Source of the DNA: JANJTY01 sp038257155
Lineage (GTDB): Bacteria > Pseudomonadota > Gammaproteobacteria > Xanthomonadales > Xanthomonadaceae
Length of the DNA stretch: 64,000 bases
Assembly (NCBI GenBank): GCA_038257155.1
Contig: JBBSJP010000015.1
Coordinates: 1-64,000 of the forward strand
Direction of reading: 5' to 3'
Made by a program: the position numbers and the translations under genes. The notes beneath the pieces were generated by a model. The model was given only the letters and a program-made list of their open reading frames with translations. It was not told where the DNA came from and made no database searches. Below, in pieces: positions 1 through 9,433 of this stretch. Every line of letters starts with the position of its first letter. Position 1 is the stretch's first letter.

Positions 1-111
1 AGAGCCAAGAGCCAAGAGCCAAGAGCCAAGAGCCAAGAGCCAAGAGCCAAGAGCCAAGAGCCAAGAGCCAAGAGCCAAGAGCCAAGAGCCAAGAGCCAAG
101 AGCCAAGAGCC
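1..111. repeat. Heptanucleotide tandem repeat (AGAGCCA)n
   Basis: About 16 head-to-tail copies of the 7-bp unit AGAGCCA begin at the window edge, so the array may extend further left. The copies are perfect until the last, which decays near 106-112. The unit is not a multiple of three, so it would shift frame if translated, and no gene covers it. It is a simple-sequence microsatellite that could change copy number by slippage. Confidence 0.9.
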
Positions 112-201
112 CGCCTCGTTTTCTGCTGCGGCTTTGCCCGTTTCGCCGAATAGTGTGTGGCGTCGCTTCGCTCGCCACCTACTGAACGAAGCCGGAGCTT
201 A

Positions 202-274
<73 letters not shown>

Positions 275-635
275 GTTTGCTCTTGCTGTTGGCTTCTAGG
301 GTCCCCATCGGCTCGTGCCGAGCAGCGGAGTCAGGACCGGGAGCAAGGCGCGCATGTCCGAGGCCATGGATGGCCGAGTTCGCGCCGGCCCGGTCATGGC
401 GAGCAGCGCAGGGGACCGCGCGGGCTTCTTCCGCGCGGCGCGAGACTGGGGTGTCCTTTCTCTTGGTTACTTCTCTTTGGACAAGCAAAGAGAAGTGACT
501 CGCTGCCCGCAGGGCGCGAAAGCTGTTGCTCCTGATCCTGATCCTGGTGTGGCTGTGGCTACTACAGCGAGAACATAGCCACACCGCAATGGCAAATTGA
601 GGTGCGCTCTCCACTGAGCGCCCGACGCGGTGTGA
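275..635. other. Non-coding stretch with an 11-bp inverted repeat
   Basis: No credible gene is present. Positions 469-479 (ACTTCTCTTTG) and 486-496 (CAAAGAGAAGT) form a perfect 11-bp inverted repeat with a 6-nt loop. It is set in a sequence (about 450-515) that I recall, without being able to check, as an intergenic repeat dispersed in Xanthomonas-related genomes. The stretch lies downstream of the large minus-strand kinase gene, and the hairpin could end or stabilise that transcript. Confidence 0.5.
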
Positions 636-3600
636 CTACTCCCAGACGCAAACCCGGTTGCGGCCGGCATGCTTGGCCTGGTACAGCGCCTGGTCGGCGC
701 GCGTGACGAGTGATTCGGCCGTCAGTTCGGGCGTCACCATCGTGGTGCAGACACCAATGCTGACGCCGACCAGCGCGCCGGCCGAGGAGTGGGCGTGGGG
801 AATCGCCAGGTCAGCGATCGCCTGCAGGCAGGCATTGGCCAGCCACAGGGCAGCCTCGGCGTCGGTATCAGGCAAGACCACGCCGAACTCTTCACCGCCA
901 TAGCGCGCCACCAGGTCGGTACTGCGATTGACCACCCGCTCCAGGGTCCTCGCCACGGCACGGATGCAGCGATCGCCCTCGACGTGACCATAGTGGTCGT
1001 TGAACGGCTTGAAGTGATCGATATCGATCATCATCAGGGAAAGTGGCCGGCTGTTGCGCTGGGCGCGTCGCCATTCGCCGCCCAGCCGCTCGTCGAAACT
1101 GCGCCGATTGGCGATGCCGGTCAGACCATCCTTCATGCTCATGCGGCGCAGCTCTTCGGTGCGCTCGGCGACCTTGCGCTCCAGTTGCTCGACGTGGCGG
1201 GCATTGACCAGGGAGATCGCCGCTTGCGCGCCGAGCAGTTCCAAGGTCTTTACGTGGCGCTCGGTGAAGGCGCCCTCCAGCAGGCTGTTCTCGACGTAGA
1301 TCACCGCGATCATGCGGCCCTGGTTCATCACGGGCAGTACCAGCACCGACTTCGGCCGGCGCTCTGCCAGATAGCTGCTCAGTGCAAAGCGCGCGTCGTC
1401 GGCAGGATTGCTGAGCACCAGCAGTCCACGGGTCAGCTGCGCGTACTCGATCAGCTCGACCGGCAGTTTCAGTGCGTCGTCGTCGGAGTCATCCGCCAGC
1501 GGCCGTGCGACACGGTCGTACTCGATCATCGCGCCTTCGCTGAAGCGGCCCACGGCTTCAACCGTGAGACTTTCGTCTTCGCAAAGAACAATGGCGCCGT
1601 ACTCCGCGCCGGCGTTTTCCAGCACGATGCCGAGCAGTTTCTGCAGCAGTGCCTCGAGCTGGACTTCCTGCGACAGCAGGCGGCTGGCCTTGAGCAGTGA
1701 GTGCAGATCGAGCAGGGCCACCGACGAGGACACGCCGCCGAAGTTTCCGCTCGAACTGGAGGCGGCGCGGCGCAACTCGATGGCGCGAAACAGGATGTGC
1801 GGCCATTGCGCCTCGATCTGCCGGCATTTCGCGATCGCACCCCAGTGCTGATAGTGGAAGTAGGCCTCGCGAATGAAGTTGCTGGCCAGCTGCTGTTGCT
1901 GCTGATCACGCCAGAAGCGCGCGTACAGCTCGTTGCAGAGCGCTTCGCAATGCAGGAATCCGGATTCGGCAGCGGCATCGATGGCGCGCGCGTAGAGCTC
2001 CATCGCGGCGCGGCTGTCGCCGCGCACGCGCGCCAGCTCGGCGTCGATCAAGAGTGCCTTGTGCTGGAAATTGGCGGGGCAATGCGTGGCCCAGGTATCG
2101 AAGCGATCGCGCAGCGCCTCGGCTTCGGTTACCGCCTGTTCCAGTTGCGAGGCCTCCACGAAATCGGCCTTCAGCAGCCCGAGCGCGCGGAAGAAGCTGG
2201 TTTCGACCAGGGTCGGTCCGTCCGGCATCATCCGGCCGATCATTTCCAGCCGCGCGGACGAGTCACGCCATTGCTGTGGCGCGTCCAGCAGGTAGGCGTG
2301 CCGCGTCATGGCGAAACTGTAGAAGGCCAGGACGACCGAGGGTGTTTCGAAGTCGTCATTCAGCACCTGCGCGATGCTGAGCTCCCCTGTGTCGAAACTG
2401 TGCGGTTTCAGGGTCTTACCACGCAATGCCGCCAGCGGCTGCAGTACGCCACAACGCAGCATTGCCTCGGTGATCGGCTGCTGGCTGCGTTGCAGGAAGG
2501 CCAGGCCCTGTTCGGCCTCCAGTTCCACATCATCGAGCGGCGCGCCCATCACGAAGCCATTGATCGGGCGGAACAGGGCGCAGTAGCCAGCAGCCAGCGG
2601 GTTGATGCCGGCGCGGCCCATCGACAGGCCCTGCTCCAGATAGGGCAGGGTGTCTCTAAGTGGCTCACACCAGTGCTGGTAGAAGCCGGCGAAATACTGG
2701 TAGACCGACAACCGGAAATACGGATTGTCGCGTTGTTCGGACAGCTTGCGTGCCATGCGGCCCATGGCGTGTACCGCCGGATAGGGCTTGCCGATTGCCG
2801 CCATCGCCGTGCAGAAGCTCACATAGCCGATGCAGCTCAGGTCGCACAGGCCGTGCTCCAGCGTGGCCCTGACCATGCGGCAGGCGCCGAGCACGTAGCT
2901 GACGCCGCGATTGATTTGATAGGTCGCATAGGCCAGGCCATAGTAGACCTGCATTTCCAGCAGGCGTTCTGGATCGCGCATCTCCGCTTGGGTGAGCAAG
3001 TCTTGATCACTGCGGCCCTGCAGCAGGGCGTCGATCTCGGCGAACTCGGCCAGAAAGCACTGCATGGCTTGTTCTTCGGTCTCCGGGAACTGCCGACCCA
3101 GCAGTGCCAGTGCTTCGCACAGCACCACGAAGGCATCGGCGAAGCGGCCACGGATGTTCAGCTGCTCGGACTGCGCCAGACACAGTGTGACCTTGGCGGC
3201 GACGCCCGGTGCGGCCGCGATCAGCGCAGTGAGCCGCGCCTCTGCGGGGTCGAAACGGCCAGCCAGGTATTCGGACTCGGCAAGATTCTTGTAAACCGTC
3301 AGTGCCAGCTCAGGCTGCAGGCGCCAGGTATCGGGCGGCAGCAGGCTTGCAGCCTTGCCGAGCAGTTCGGCGGCAGCATCGTAGGCCGAGGACGACTTTG
3401 CGCGAATGCCGCCGCGCAGGTTCAGGGCCAGCAATTGCTGGCGTTCGGCCGGATCGCTTATCTGCTCGATCGCCGCGTTGAGCGACTCGAGAATGATGAA
3501 CAGGCGTTCTTCCAGCTCTGCTTCACTGCTGGCAGACAGCAGCAGTCGGCCACAGCGCAGGCGCAATGAGGGACGCTCGGCTTCCGGTACCAGTTCATGC

Positions 3601-5657
3601 GCGGCCTGCTGCACGCGGTCGTGCAGAAAGCGGTAGCGCGCGTCCTTAAGCCGTTCTGGGCTTTGTGCGTACTTGTAGTCCTCGTCGAGCGGCACCAGCA
3701 GGCCGGACTGCAGCGCCGGCCACAGCACCGCGGCGGTGGCCTCGGCATCGCGCTCGCCAACCGCCATCAGCTCGCGCTGGTCGAAGCGGCCACCGAGATG
3801 CGCGGCTCTCGCCAGCAGCGCCTGGGTGGGCTCGGGCAAGGTAACCAGCTTGGCCAGCAGCAGGCTGACCACATTGTCCGTCATCCCGCGGCTGCGAATG
3901 CGATCGAGATCCCAGCACCAGGCGCCGTGATCGCGGTCGTAGTGGATGTCGCCCTGCTCGTGAAGGCTGCGCAGGAACTGGCCGAGGAAAAACGGGTTGC
4001 CGCGGGTCTTCTCGATGCACAACTCGGCCAGCGGTGCGACGCTTTCCGGGGTGGCATGCAGGGTGTCGGCGACAAGCTGACGGACATCGTCGTCCTGCAT
4101 CGGCCCGAGCCGCAGGTGCTCGATTCGCGTCTGGCTGCGTTCGATCGCCTGGATACTGATATGCAGCGGATCGCCGGCTTGCACCTCATTGTCGCGGTAG
4201 GCGCCGACGATCAGCACACTGCGTTCGCCCTCGGCCCGCACCAGGTACTCGAGCAGTCGCAGGGTCGAAACATCGGCCCACTGCAGGTCATCGAGGAACA
4301 GCAGCAGCGGGTGGCTGCGCGCCGCCAGCGCCACGACGAACTGGGCGAAAGCGATATGGAAGCGCTGCTCGCTTTCGGCTGGAGGCAACGGAGCCAGAGG
4401 CGGTGGTGTGCCCAGCAGCATCGCCAGTTGGGGAATGATTTCGGAAATCACTCCGGCGTTGCCGCCCAGGGCCTCGCCCAGCCTGCTCTTCCAGTACTGG
4501 CGTCGCTCGGCGCCCTCGGTGGCAAGCGACTGCAGCATCTGACCGAAGGCCTGGATCAGCGCTACGTAGGGTTGGTTTCGGCTGTATTGATCGCACTTGC
4601 CGCGCAGCAGATAGCCGCGCCGCGCCAGCACTGGCCGGTGCAATTCATTGACCAGGGCGGTCTTGCCGATGCCCGAATAGCCGGCGATCAGCAGCAGCTC
4701 GACCGAACCGGCGCTGACCACGCGTTTGAACGCAGCCAGGATGCTGGCCGATTCCGCCTGCCGACCGTAGAGCTTCTGCGCCACGCAAAAGCGCTCCGGG
4801 ACGTCCGAGTGCGCCAGCGGGAAGTGCTCGACGCGCTGGTACAGGCGCCAGTTCGCGGCGCAGGCCTCAAGGTCTCGCAGCAGGCCGAAGCTGCTCTGAT
4901 AACGGTCGTCCGGGTGCTTGGCGAGCAGCTTCTGCACGATCGCGGAGAGCGGCTCAGGGATGTCCGAATCCAGCTCGTGCAGCGGCACCGGCATGCTGGC
5001 CAACTGGGCGTGCAGCAGGCTCATCGGGTCGCTGGCGACGAAGGGCTCGCGGCCCGCAAACAGTTCATACAGGGTGGCGCCGAGCGAATAGAAATCGCTG
5101 CGGTAGTCGATGTCGAGGTTGGTCCGGCCGGTCTGTTCCGGAGACATGTATTCCAGCGTGCCGGCCGTGAAGGCGCCATCGGAACGACGCGGCTGGATGT
5201 CCAGGCGGGTCGACAGACCAAAGTCACACAATTTGATTGCCAACGAGACCGGATCAACCAGCACGTTCTTGGGTGCCAGGTCGCCATGGATGAGGCGATG
5301 ACGGTGAACGTCGCTCAGGCCGCGGGCAAGCCCGATGGCCAGGGCGAACTGGTCGGAAAGATCGAGCGGCTGATTGGCGATGAGTTGCGCGAGATTGGTT
5401 GCGGCAAAGGCTTCCAGCACCAGCACCGCGCTGCGTCCCGCCGTCTCCAGGGCGCGAGCCTTGATGATGTGCGGTGAATCGATCGAGCGCAGGATCGCGT
5501 ACTCGTGCCGCCAGCGGGCGACTACCTCGGGCGCGGGTCGTGGACTGTCGAGGTACTTCAGCACCACGCGCTCGCCTTCCACCGACGTCGCGCTGGCGAC
5601 CACGGTTTCGCCCACGGCGTAGATCACTTCATCGAGTTTGTAGTCCCCCAGCTGCAC
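636..5657 (-). CDS. Ser/Thr protein kinase - NTPase - GAF - diguanylate cyclase fusion (1673 aa)
   Basis: Giant cytosolic signalling protein. A protein kinase domain occupies about residues 1-265, with Lys34, catalytic loop HGDLAPKN at 124-131, DFG at 145-147 and a GTLEYMSPE activation-loop end. The loop has Ala where most Ser/Thr kinases have Lys, and the Gly-rich loop is degenerate. An AAA/MalT-like NTPase follows, with Walker A GYSGIGKT at 326-333 and Walker B-like LLLFLDDLQWAD, then a long helical repeat region. Next come a GAF domain near 1300-1470 and a C-terminal GGDEF domain. The active motif is GGEEF at 1587-1591, and RSTD five residues before it matches the inhibitory I-site. The fusion therefore probably links phosphorylation or ligand sensing to c-di-GMP synthesis. 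Kinase-ATPase-GAF proteins usually end in a histidine kinase. It appears monocistronic. Confidence 0.9.
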   Translation of the reverse strand: MQLGDYKLDEVIYAVGETVVASATSVEGERVVLKYLDSPRPAPEVVARWRHEYAILRSIDSPHIIKARALETAGRSAVLVLEAFAATNLAQLIANQPLDLSDQFALAIGLARGLSDVHRHRLIHGDLAPKNVLVDPVSLAIKLCDFGLSTRLDIQPRRSDGAFTAGTLEYMSPEQTGRTNLDIDYRSDFYSLGATLYELFAGREPFVASDPMSLLHAQLASMPVPLHELDSDIPEPLSAIVQKLLAKHPDDRYQSSFGLLRDLEACAANWRLYQRVEHFPLAHSDVPERFCVAQKLYGRQAESASILAAFKRVVSAGSVELLLIAGYSGIGKTALVNELHRPVLARRGYLLRGKCDQYSRNQPYVALIQAFGQMLQSLATEGAERRQYWKSRLGEALGGNAGVISEIIPQLAMLLGTPPPLAPLPPAESEQRFHIAFAQFVVALAARSHPLLLFLDDLQWADVSTLRLLEYLVRAEGERSVLIVGAYRDNEVQAGDPLHISIQAIERSQTRIEHLRLGPMQDDDVRQLVADTLHATPESVAPLAELCIEKTRGNPFFLGQFLRSLHEQGDIHYDRDHGAWCWDLDRIRSRGMTDNVVSLLLAKLVTLPEPTQALLARAAHLGGRFDQRELMAVGERDAEATAAVLWPALQSGLLVPLDEDYKYAQSPERLKDARYRFLHDRVQQAAHELVPEAERPSLRLRCGRLLLSASSEAELEERLFIILESLNAAIEQISDPAERQQLLALNLRGGIRAKSSSAYDAAAELLGKAASLLPPDTWRLQPELALTVYKNLAESEYLAGRFDPAEARLTALIAAAPGVAAKVTLCLAQSEQLNIRGRFADAFVVLCEALALLGRQFPETEEQAMQCFLAEFAEIDALLQGRSDQDLLTQAEMRDPERLLEMQVYYGLAYATYQINRGVSYVLGACRMVRATLEHGLCDLSCIGYVSFCTAMAAIGKPYPAVHAMGRMARKLSEQRDNPYFRLSVYQYFAGFYQHWCEPLRDTLPYLEQGLSMGRAGINPLAAGYCALFRPINGFVMGAPLDDVELEAEQGLAFLQRSQQPITEAMLRCGVLQPLAALRGKTLKPHSFDTGELSIAQVLNDDFETPSVVLAFYSFAMTRHAYLLDAPQQWRDSSARLEMIGRMMPDGPTLVETSFFRALGLLKADFVEASQLEQAVTEAEALRDRFDTWATHCPANFQHKALLIDAELARVRGDSRAAMELYARAIDAAAESGFLHCEALCNELYARFWRDQQQQQLASNFIREAYFHYQHWGAIAKCRQIEAQWPHILFRAIELRRAASSSSGNFGGVSSSVALLDLHSLLKASRLLSQEVQLEALLQKLLGIVLENAGAEYGAIVLCEDESLTVEAVGRFSEGAMIEYDRVARPLADDSDDDALKLPVELIEYAQLTRGLLVLSNPADDARFALSSYLAERRPKSVLVLPVMNQGRMIAVIYVENSLLEGAFTERHVKTLELLGAQAAISLVNARHVEQLERKVAERTEELRRMSMKDGLTGIANRRSFDERLGGEWRRAQRNSRPLSLMMIDIDHFKPFNDHYGHVEGDRCIRAVARTLERVVNRSTDLVARYGGEEFGVVLPDTDAEAALWLANACLQAIADLAIPHAHSSAGALVGVSIGVCTTMVTPELTAESLVTRADQALYQAKHAGRNRVCVWE

Positions 5658-5841
5658 CGGATGCTCGCCCTGTTCGCATGGTGTATGCGTGATCCGGCCA
5701 CGCGGCGGCTTCCCGCCACAACGCTCCTGACCCCTGTGCGGGCATGACTGCCCGCGCCGAGAGCGTACCGCGCGGGAGCGAACACCGCTATGCGTCAGCG
5801 CACATAGTCAGGCGTCGGCCGGGCCCCGGGGATTGCGCCGG

Positions 5842-8313
5842 TCAAAAGCGGTAGCGCAACTCCAGCGCCAATTCGCGTCCTGTGCCACGCACGTAGGCGA
5901 AGGCCCCGCCAGGAGCCAGCGGAATCACCGACGTGAACACGTTGTAGCGCCGGTCGGTGAGGTTGCGGGCGTGAAGGGCGATGCTCCAGTCGGCGCCCTG
6001 GGGCTGCAGTTCCAGGCGATAGTCGAACAGGCTGTAGGCCGGCTGCTCGGTTTGCACTTCGTTGTCCGACGCGGTGGCATGCTTGCCTTTGTAACGGCCC
6101 AGCAGGCCGTGGCGCAGGTCCCAGCCGGCCAGGCCTTGATCGTGTTCGATTGCCAGCGTGCCTTCGAACCGCGGTACGAAGGGCGTGCGCCGCCCCAACC
6201 AGTCGCACAGTACCGCACCCGTATTCAGGCGTTCGGTGGTGCTGCAATTCGCGTTGGGAAAGCGGTCGTAACGAAAGTCCACCCAGGACCACTGGGCCTG
6301 CAGCCGCCACTGATCGGCGATTCGCCAGAGCAACTCGCCTTCAATGCCCTTGGAGGTCGAACTGGCCGCATTGCCGACCACGAAGCCGATGCCACCGTCG
6401 AATACCGACACCTGCAGGTCATCGTAGCGGCCATGGAAGGCCGCCATGTTGAGGCGAATCTGCGCCCAGTCCTGCTTGAAGCCGAGCTCGAACACGCTGG
6501 CACTCTCGTCGCCGTACTCGACCTCGGCGGGATCTCCGCCTTCGTACAGGAAATCGAAACCACCGGCCTTGGCGCCGTTGGACCAGTTGGCGTAAAGCAA
6601 CAGCGCGTCACTGTGTTGCCATGCCAGACTGGCCTGCAGCATGGGGTGTCGTTCGCTGCGCGACAGGCCGTTGAACTCGTGTGGCACGCCGCGACCATTC
6701 GAGACGATCTGGTAGCCGACCAGATGATTCGGCCCCAGTACGGGCCCGATCTCGGTACCGTCCGCCAGTACCAGCACGTAGCCGGTCGGATTGGCCAGGT
6801 AAGCGGGATTGCTCAGCAACAGTGGCGCCAGCTGCGGATCCAGCCAGCGCAGGTCGATCAGGGGCCCCGCCGTGTCGATGTGGTCGAGGCCGGCGCCGCG
6901 CACCGCCTGGTCGGCGCGTTTGTGGATGCGCTGGAAGCGCAGGCCGAGCCCGGCGCTCAGCCGATCATTGAGCTGCACGTCGATGTGGCCGAAAATTGCT
7001 TCCTGGCGCGTCCGCTGGTCGATCAGGATGTGGCGGGAAAATGGCGAAAGCAGGCCGGCAACCAGTTCCGTTGGCACGCCGAACGCCGGAGCGACCAGGG
7101 CAGGCAGGTTGAAATCGGAGAAGTAGTCGTTGCGGAAGTCGTCCTGCTGGACATAAAGCCCGGCGAGGTAGCTGACCCGATCCGAGGCCTGGCCACTGAG
7201 CCGCAGTTCCTGCGATACCTGCCGATAGCGTTCGTCCTGGGTGACATTGACGAGCGTGGCCGGGGTGATGTCCACGTCGGCCGAATGCCCGTAATCGTAT
7301 TCGCTGTGGCTGCTGATCGATGTCAGGGTGAAATGCTCGGCATCGTAATTCAGCTCCAGCGCCGATTCCTGCATCGTGGTGGCGAGGAATGCTTCGGTAA
7401 ACAGGAAGGGCGCGCCGTTGCCGATGTTGAGGCGGCCATCATTGACGCCTGTGAACACCGATCCGGGCCAGGGATTGCCCTGTCCGTCGACATGCTTGAA
7501 AACATCGAAGATATGACCATTACGCTCGAAGCGGCCGCGCTCGTGGCGCAGGCCGACGCTGAGAGAGTCGCTCGGTAGCCAGGTGACGCCAAGTCGGAAC
7601 GCCTCGTGGTCCATGCGCGGTTCACTGCGACCGGATGCGTCATTGGGAGACAGGCCACGATCCTGCTCGCGCCAGGTGCCAGCCAGGCGAACGGCCAGGC
7701 GTTCGCTAACCGGTAGATCGATGCCGCCGCCGAGCCGGAAAGTCTGGTATTGCGTCTCGTAGCCGGCACTGAACTCGCCGCCAAAATCGAATGAAGGCCG
7801 GCGGGTCACTGCGCTGATCGCACCGCCGATCGAACTGTTTCCGTAGAGCGCCACCTGCGGGCCCTTCAACACCTCGATGCGTTCCAGATCGAACAGGCCG
7901 ATGTGCTGCTGGTTCATTCGGCCACGGTAGACCCCGTCGACATACACACCCACGGCCTGCTCAAAGGAATTGTTGTCGCCCGAATTCACTCCGCGCAGGC
8001 TGAGCCGGCTGGTGATCGCCAGATCGCCCTGTTGCAGGCCAGGCACCGCGGCGCCCAGGTCGTCGAGATTTTCGATTGCCTGGCGACGCTGCTCGTCGGC
8101 ATCCAGGCTGACGACGCTCATCGGCACCTGCTGCTGCAACTCCGACTTCTTGCGTGCCGTCACCAGCACCGCATCCAGCACCGGCTCAGCCTGTGCGTGT
8201 GCAACCGGCCGGGGCAGTGCGCCTTCGTCAGCATCACCCTCAGCTGCAGCGGCTCGTGCCAGACAGGGTGCGAGCAGCAGGACCAGGACGATCGGAAGGG
8301 CAACAGGTTTCAT
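5842..8313 (-). CDS. TonB-dependent outer-membrane receptor (823 aa)
   Basis: A signal peptide at about residues 1-22 is followed by a TonB-box-like stretch (DAVLVTARKK) near 47-56. The plug carries SLRGVNS, VGVYVDGVYRGR and the strong plug motif RIEVLKGPQVALYGNSS. The beta-barrel ends in the aromatic-terminal ELRYRF typical of outer-membrane proteins. Such receptors import siderophores, vitamins or glycans using energy from TonB-ExbBD. The substrate cannot be named, and no neighbouring transporter or catabolic gene points to one. It is flanked by 130 bp on the cydB side and 184 bp on the kinase side, so it is probably its own transcription unit. Confidence 0.9.
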   Translation of the reverse strand: MKPVALPIVLVLLLAPCLARAAAAEGDADEGALPRPVAHAQAEPVLDAVLVTARKKSELQQQVPMSVVSLDADEQRRQAIENLDDLGAAVPGLQQGDLAITSRLSLRGVNSGDNNSFEQAVGVYVDGVYRGRMNQQHIGLFDLERIEVLKGPQVALYGNSSIGGAISAVTRRPSFDFGGEFSAGYETQYQTFRLGGGIDLPVSERLAVRLAGTWREQDRGLSPNDASGRSEPRMDHEAFRLGVTWLPSDSLSVGLRHERGRFERNGHIFDVFKHVDGQGNPWPGSVFTGVNDGRLNIGNGAPFLFTEAFLATTMQESALELNYDAEHFTLTSISSHSEYDYGHSADVDITPATLVNVTQDERYRQVSQELRLSGQASDRVSYLAGLYVQQDDFRNDYFSDFNLPALVAPAFGVPTELVAGLLSPFSRHILIDQRTRQEAIFGHIDVQLNDRLSAGLGLRFQRIHKRADQAVRGAGLDHIDTAGPLIDLRWLDPQLAPLLLSNPAYLANPTGYVLVLADGTEIGPVLGPNHLVGYQIVSNGRGVPHEFNGLSRSERHPMLQASLAWQHSDALLLYANWSNGAKAGGFDFLYEGGDPAEVEYGDESASVFELGFKQDWAQIRLNMAAFHGRYDDLQVSVFDGGIGFVVGNAASSTSKGIEGELLWRIADQWRLQAQWSWVDFRYDRFPNANCSTTERLNTGAVLCDWLGRRTPFVPRFEGTLAIEHDQGLAGWDLRHGLLGRYKGKHATASDNEVQTEQPAYSLFDYRLELQPQGADWSIALHARNLTDRRYNVFTSVIPLAPGGAFAYVRGTGRELALELRYRF

Positions 8314-8443
8314 TCAAACGGGGCTCGGTTGAGCCGCAGCGGCTGGGCCGTTGCGAAGGCAAGTCAAGGCAAAACGATACCCGATTGCGGGCCGGATGCG
8401 CGGCCGCGTGTCGCAGAGCCATCTTCAGCGGCGGCTCGACGAG

Positions 8444-9433
8444 CTACTCGTAGCTCAGGCCCTTCGCCTTGCCCCAGAACACCCGGTACGAAAGCGCGGT
8501 ATAGAACAGGATCGCCGGCAGGGTGATCATCACGCCGACCAGGATGAAGCGTAGCGACGCTGGCGCGCTGGCGGCTTCCCAGATGGTTATGCGGTCGACC
8601 ACCAGGTAAGGAAACAGGCTGTAGGCAAGGCCGAGGAAGGCCAGCACGAACAATCCGGCGCTGGCGGCGAAGGGTTTCCAGCTGCCCTTGCCGCGGCGGG
8701 TCATCAAGCGACGCAATACCCGTTCGCAGCCCAGCCAGCACAGCGCGCTGGCGATCGGGATGATCGACAGCCACAGCAGATTGGGAAGTTCAAACCACTT
8801 GGCGAAGATGCGAGAGCTGACCAGCGGTGTAGCCAGCGACACGGCGGCAATTCCCACGCCGGTCAGCCATAGCGCCATATACGCCTGGCGCACGGCGCGC
8901 GATTTGAGCTCACCCTCGGTCTTCATCACCAGCCAGGTGGCACCCAGCAGGCTGTAGCCAGCCACCAGGCAAAGTGCGATCAGCGCGGCAAAGGCGACCG
9001 CCCAGGTGCTGCTGTCGAAGCCGGTAATGTAGCGACCCAGCATGTAGCCCTGCGACAGCGCCGTGAGCAGCGAACCGGCGAAGAACAGGAAATCCCACAG
9101 CGGCTTGCGCTCGACGCGCGCCTTGACCCGGAAATCAAAGGACACGCCGCGCAGGATCAGGCCGATCAGCATGAACGCCACCGGCAGATAAAGCGCCGTA
9201 AGGATCACCCCGTGCGCCAGGGGGAAGGCGATCAGAAGGATGCCAACGCCCAGCACCAGCCAGGTTTCGTTGGCATCCCAGAACGGCCCGATCGAGGCGA
9301 TCATGGTGTCCTTCTGCGCGTCGTCGGCGCCGAACAGCAGCACGCCAACGCCGAGGTCATACCCATCCAGCACCACGTACAGCAGGATGGCCAGGCCCAT
9401 CAGGCCCATGAAGATCAGCGGCAGGTCCATCAC
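8444..9433 (-). CDS. cydB: Cytochrome bd-type ubiquinol oxidase subunit II (329 aa)
   Basis: Polytopic membrane protein with the CydB N-terminal signature LDGYDLGVG (about 22-30) and WDANETWLVLG, and a conserved C-terminal FW-K region. With CydA it forms the bd quinol:O2 oxidoreductase of the inner membrane, a high-affinity oxidase that pumps no protons. Its ATG overlaps the cydA stop region by 4 bp (9430-9433), so the two are translationally coupled. I saw no cydX-like micro-ORF immediately downstream. Confidence 0.96.
   Translation of the reverse strand: MMDLPLIFMGLMGLAILLYVVLDGYDLGVGVLLFGADDAQKDTMIASIGPFWDANETWLVLGVGILLIAFPLAHGVILTALYLPVAFMLIGLILRGVSFDFRVKARVERKPLWDFLFFAGSLLTALSQGYMLGRYITGFDSSTWAVAFAALIALCLVAGYSLLGATWLVMKTEGELKSRAVRQAYMALWLTGVGIAAVSLATPLVSSRIFAKWFELPNLLWLSIIPIASALCWLGCERVLRRLMTRRGKGSWKPFAASAGLFVLAFLGLAYSLFPYLVVDRITIWEAASAPASLRFILVGVMITLPAILFYTALSYRVFWGKAKGLSYE

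Noticed and set aside
1701..5477. Two frames of over 600 codons on the plus strand opposite the large kinase fusion
   Set aside because: They lack recognisable domains and lie antisense to a gene with intact kinase, Walker and GGEEF motifs.
5738..5755. GCGGGCA/TGCCCGC hairpin as a terminator between the TonB receptor and the kinase
   Set aside because: The stem is good but has no U-run on either strand and lies nearly 90 bp past the receptor stop, so termination is not supported.
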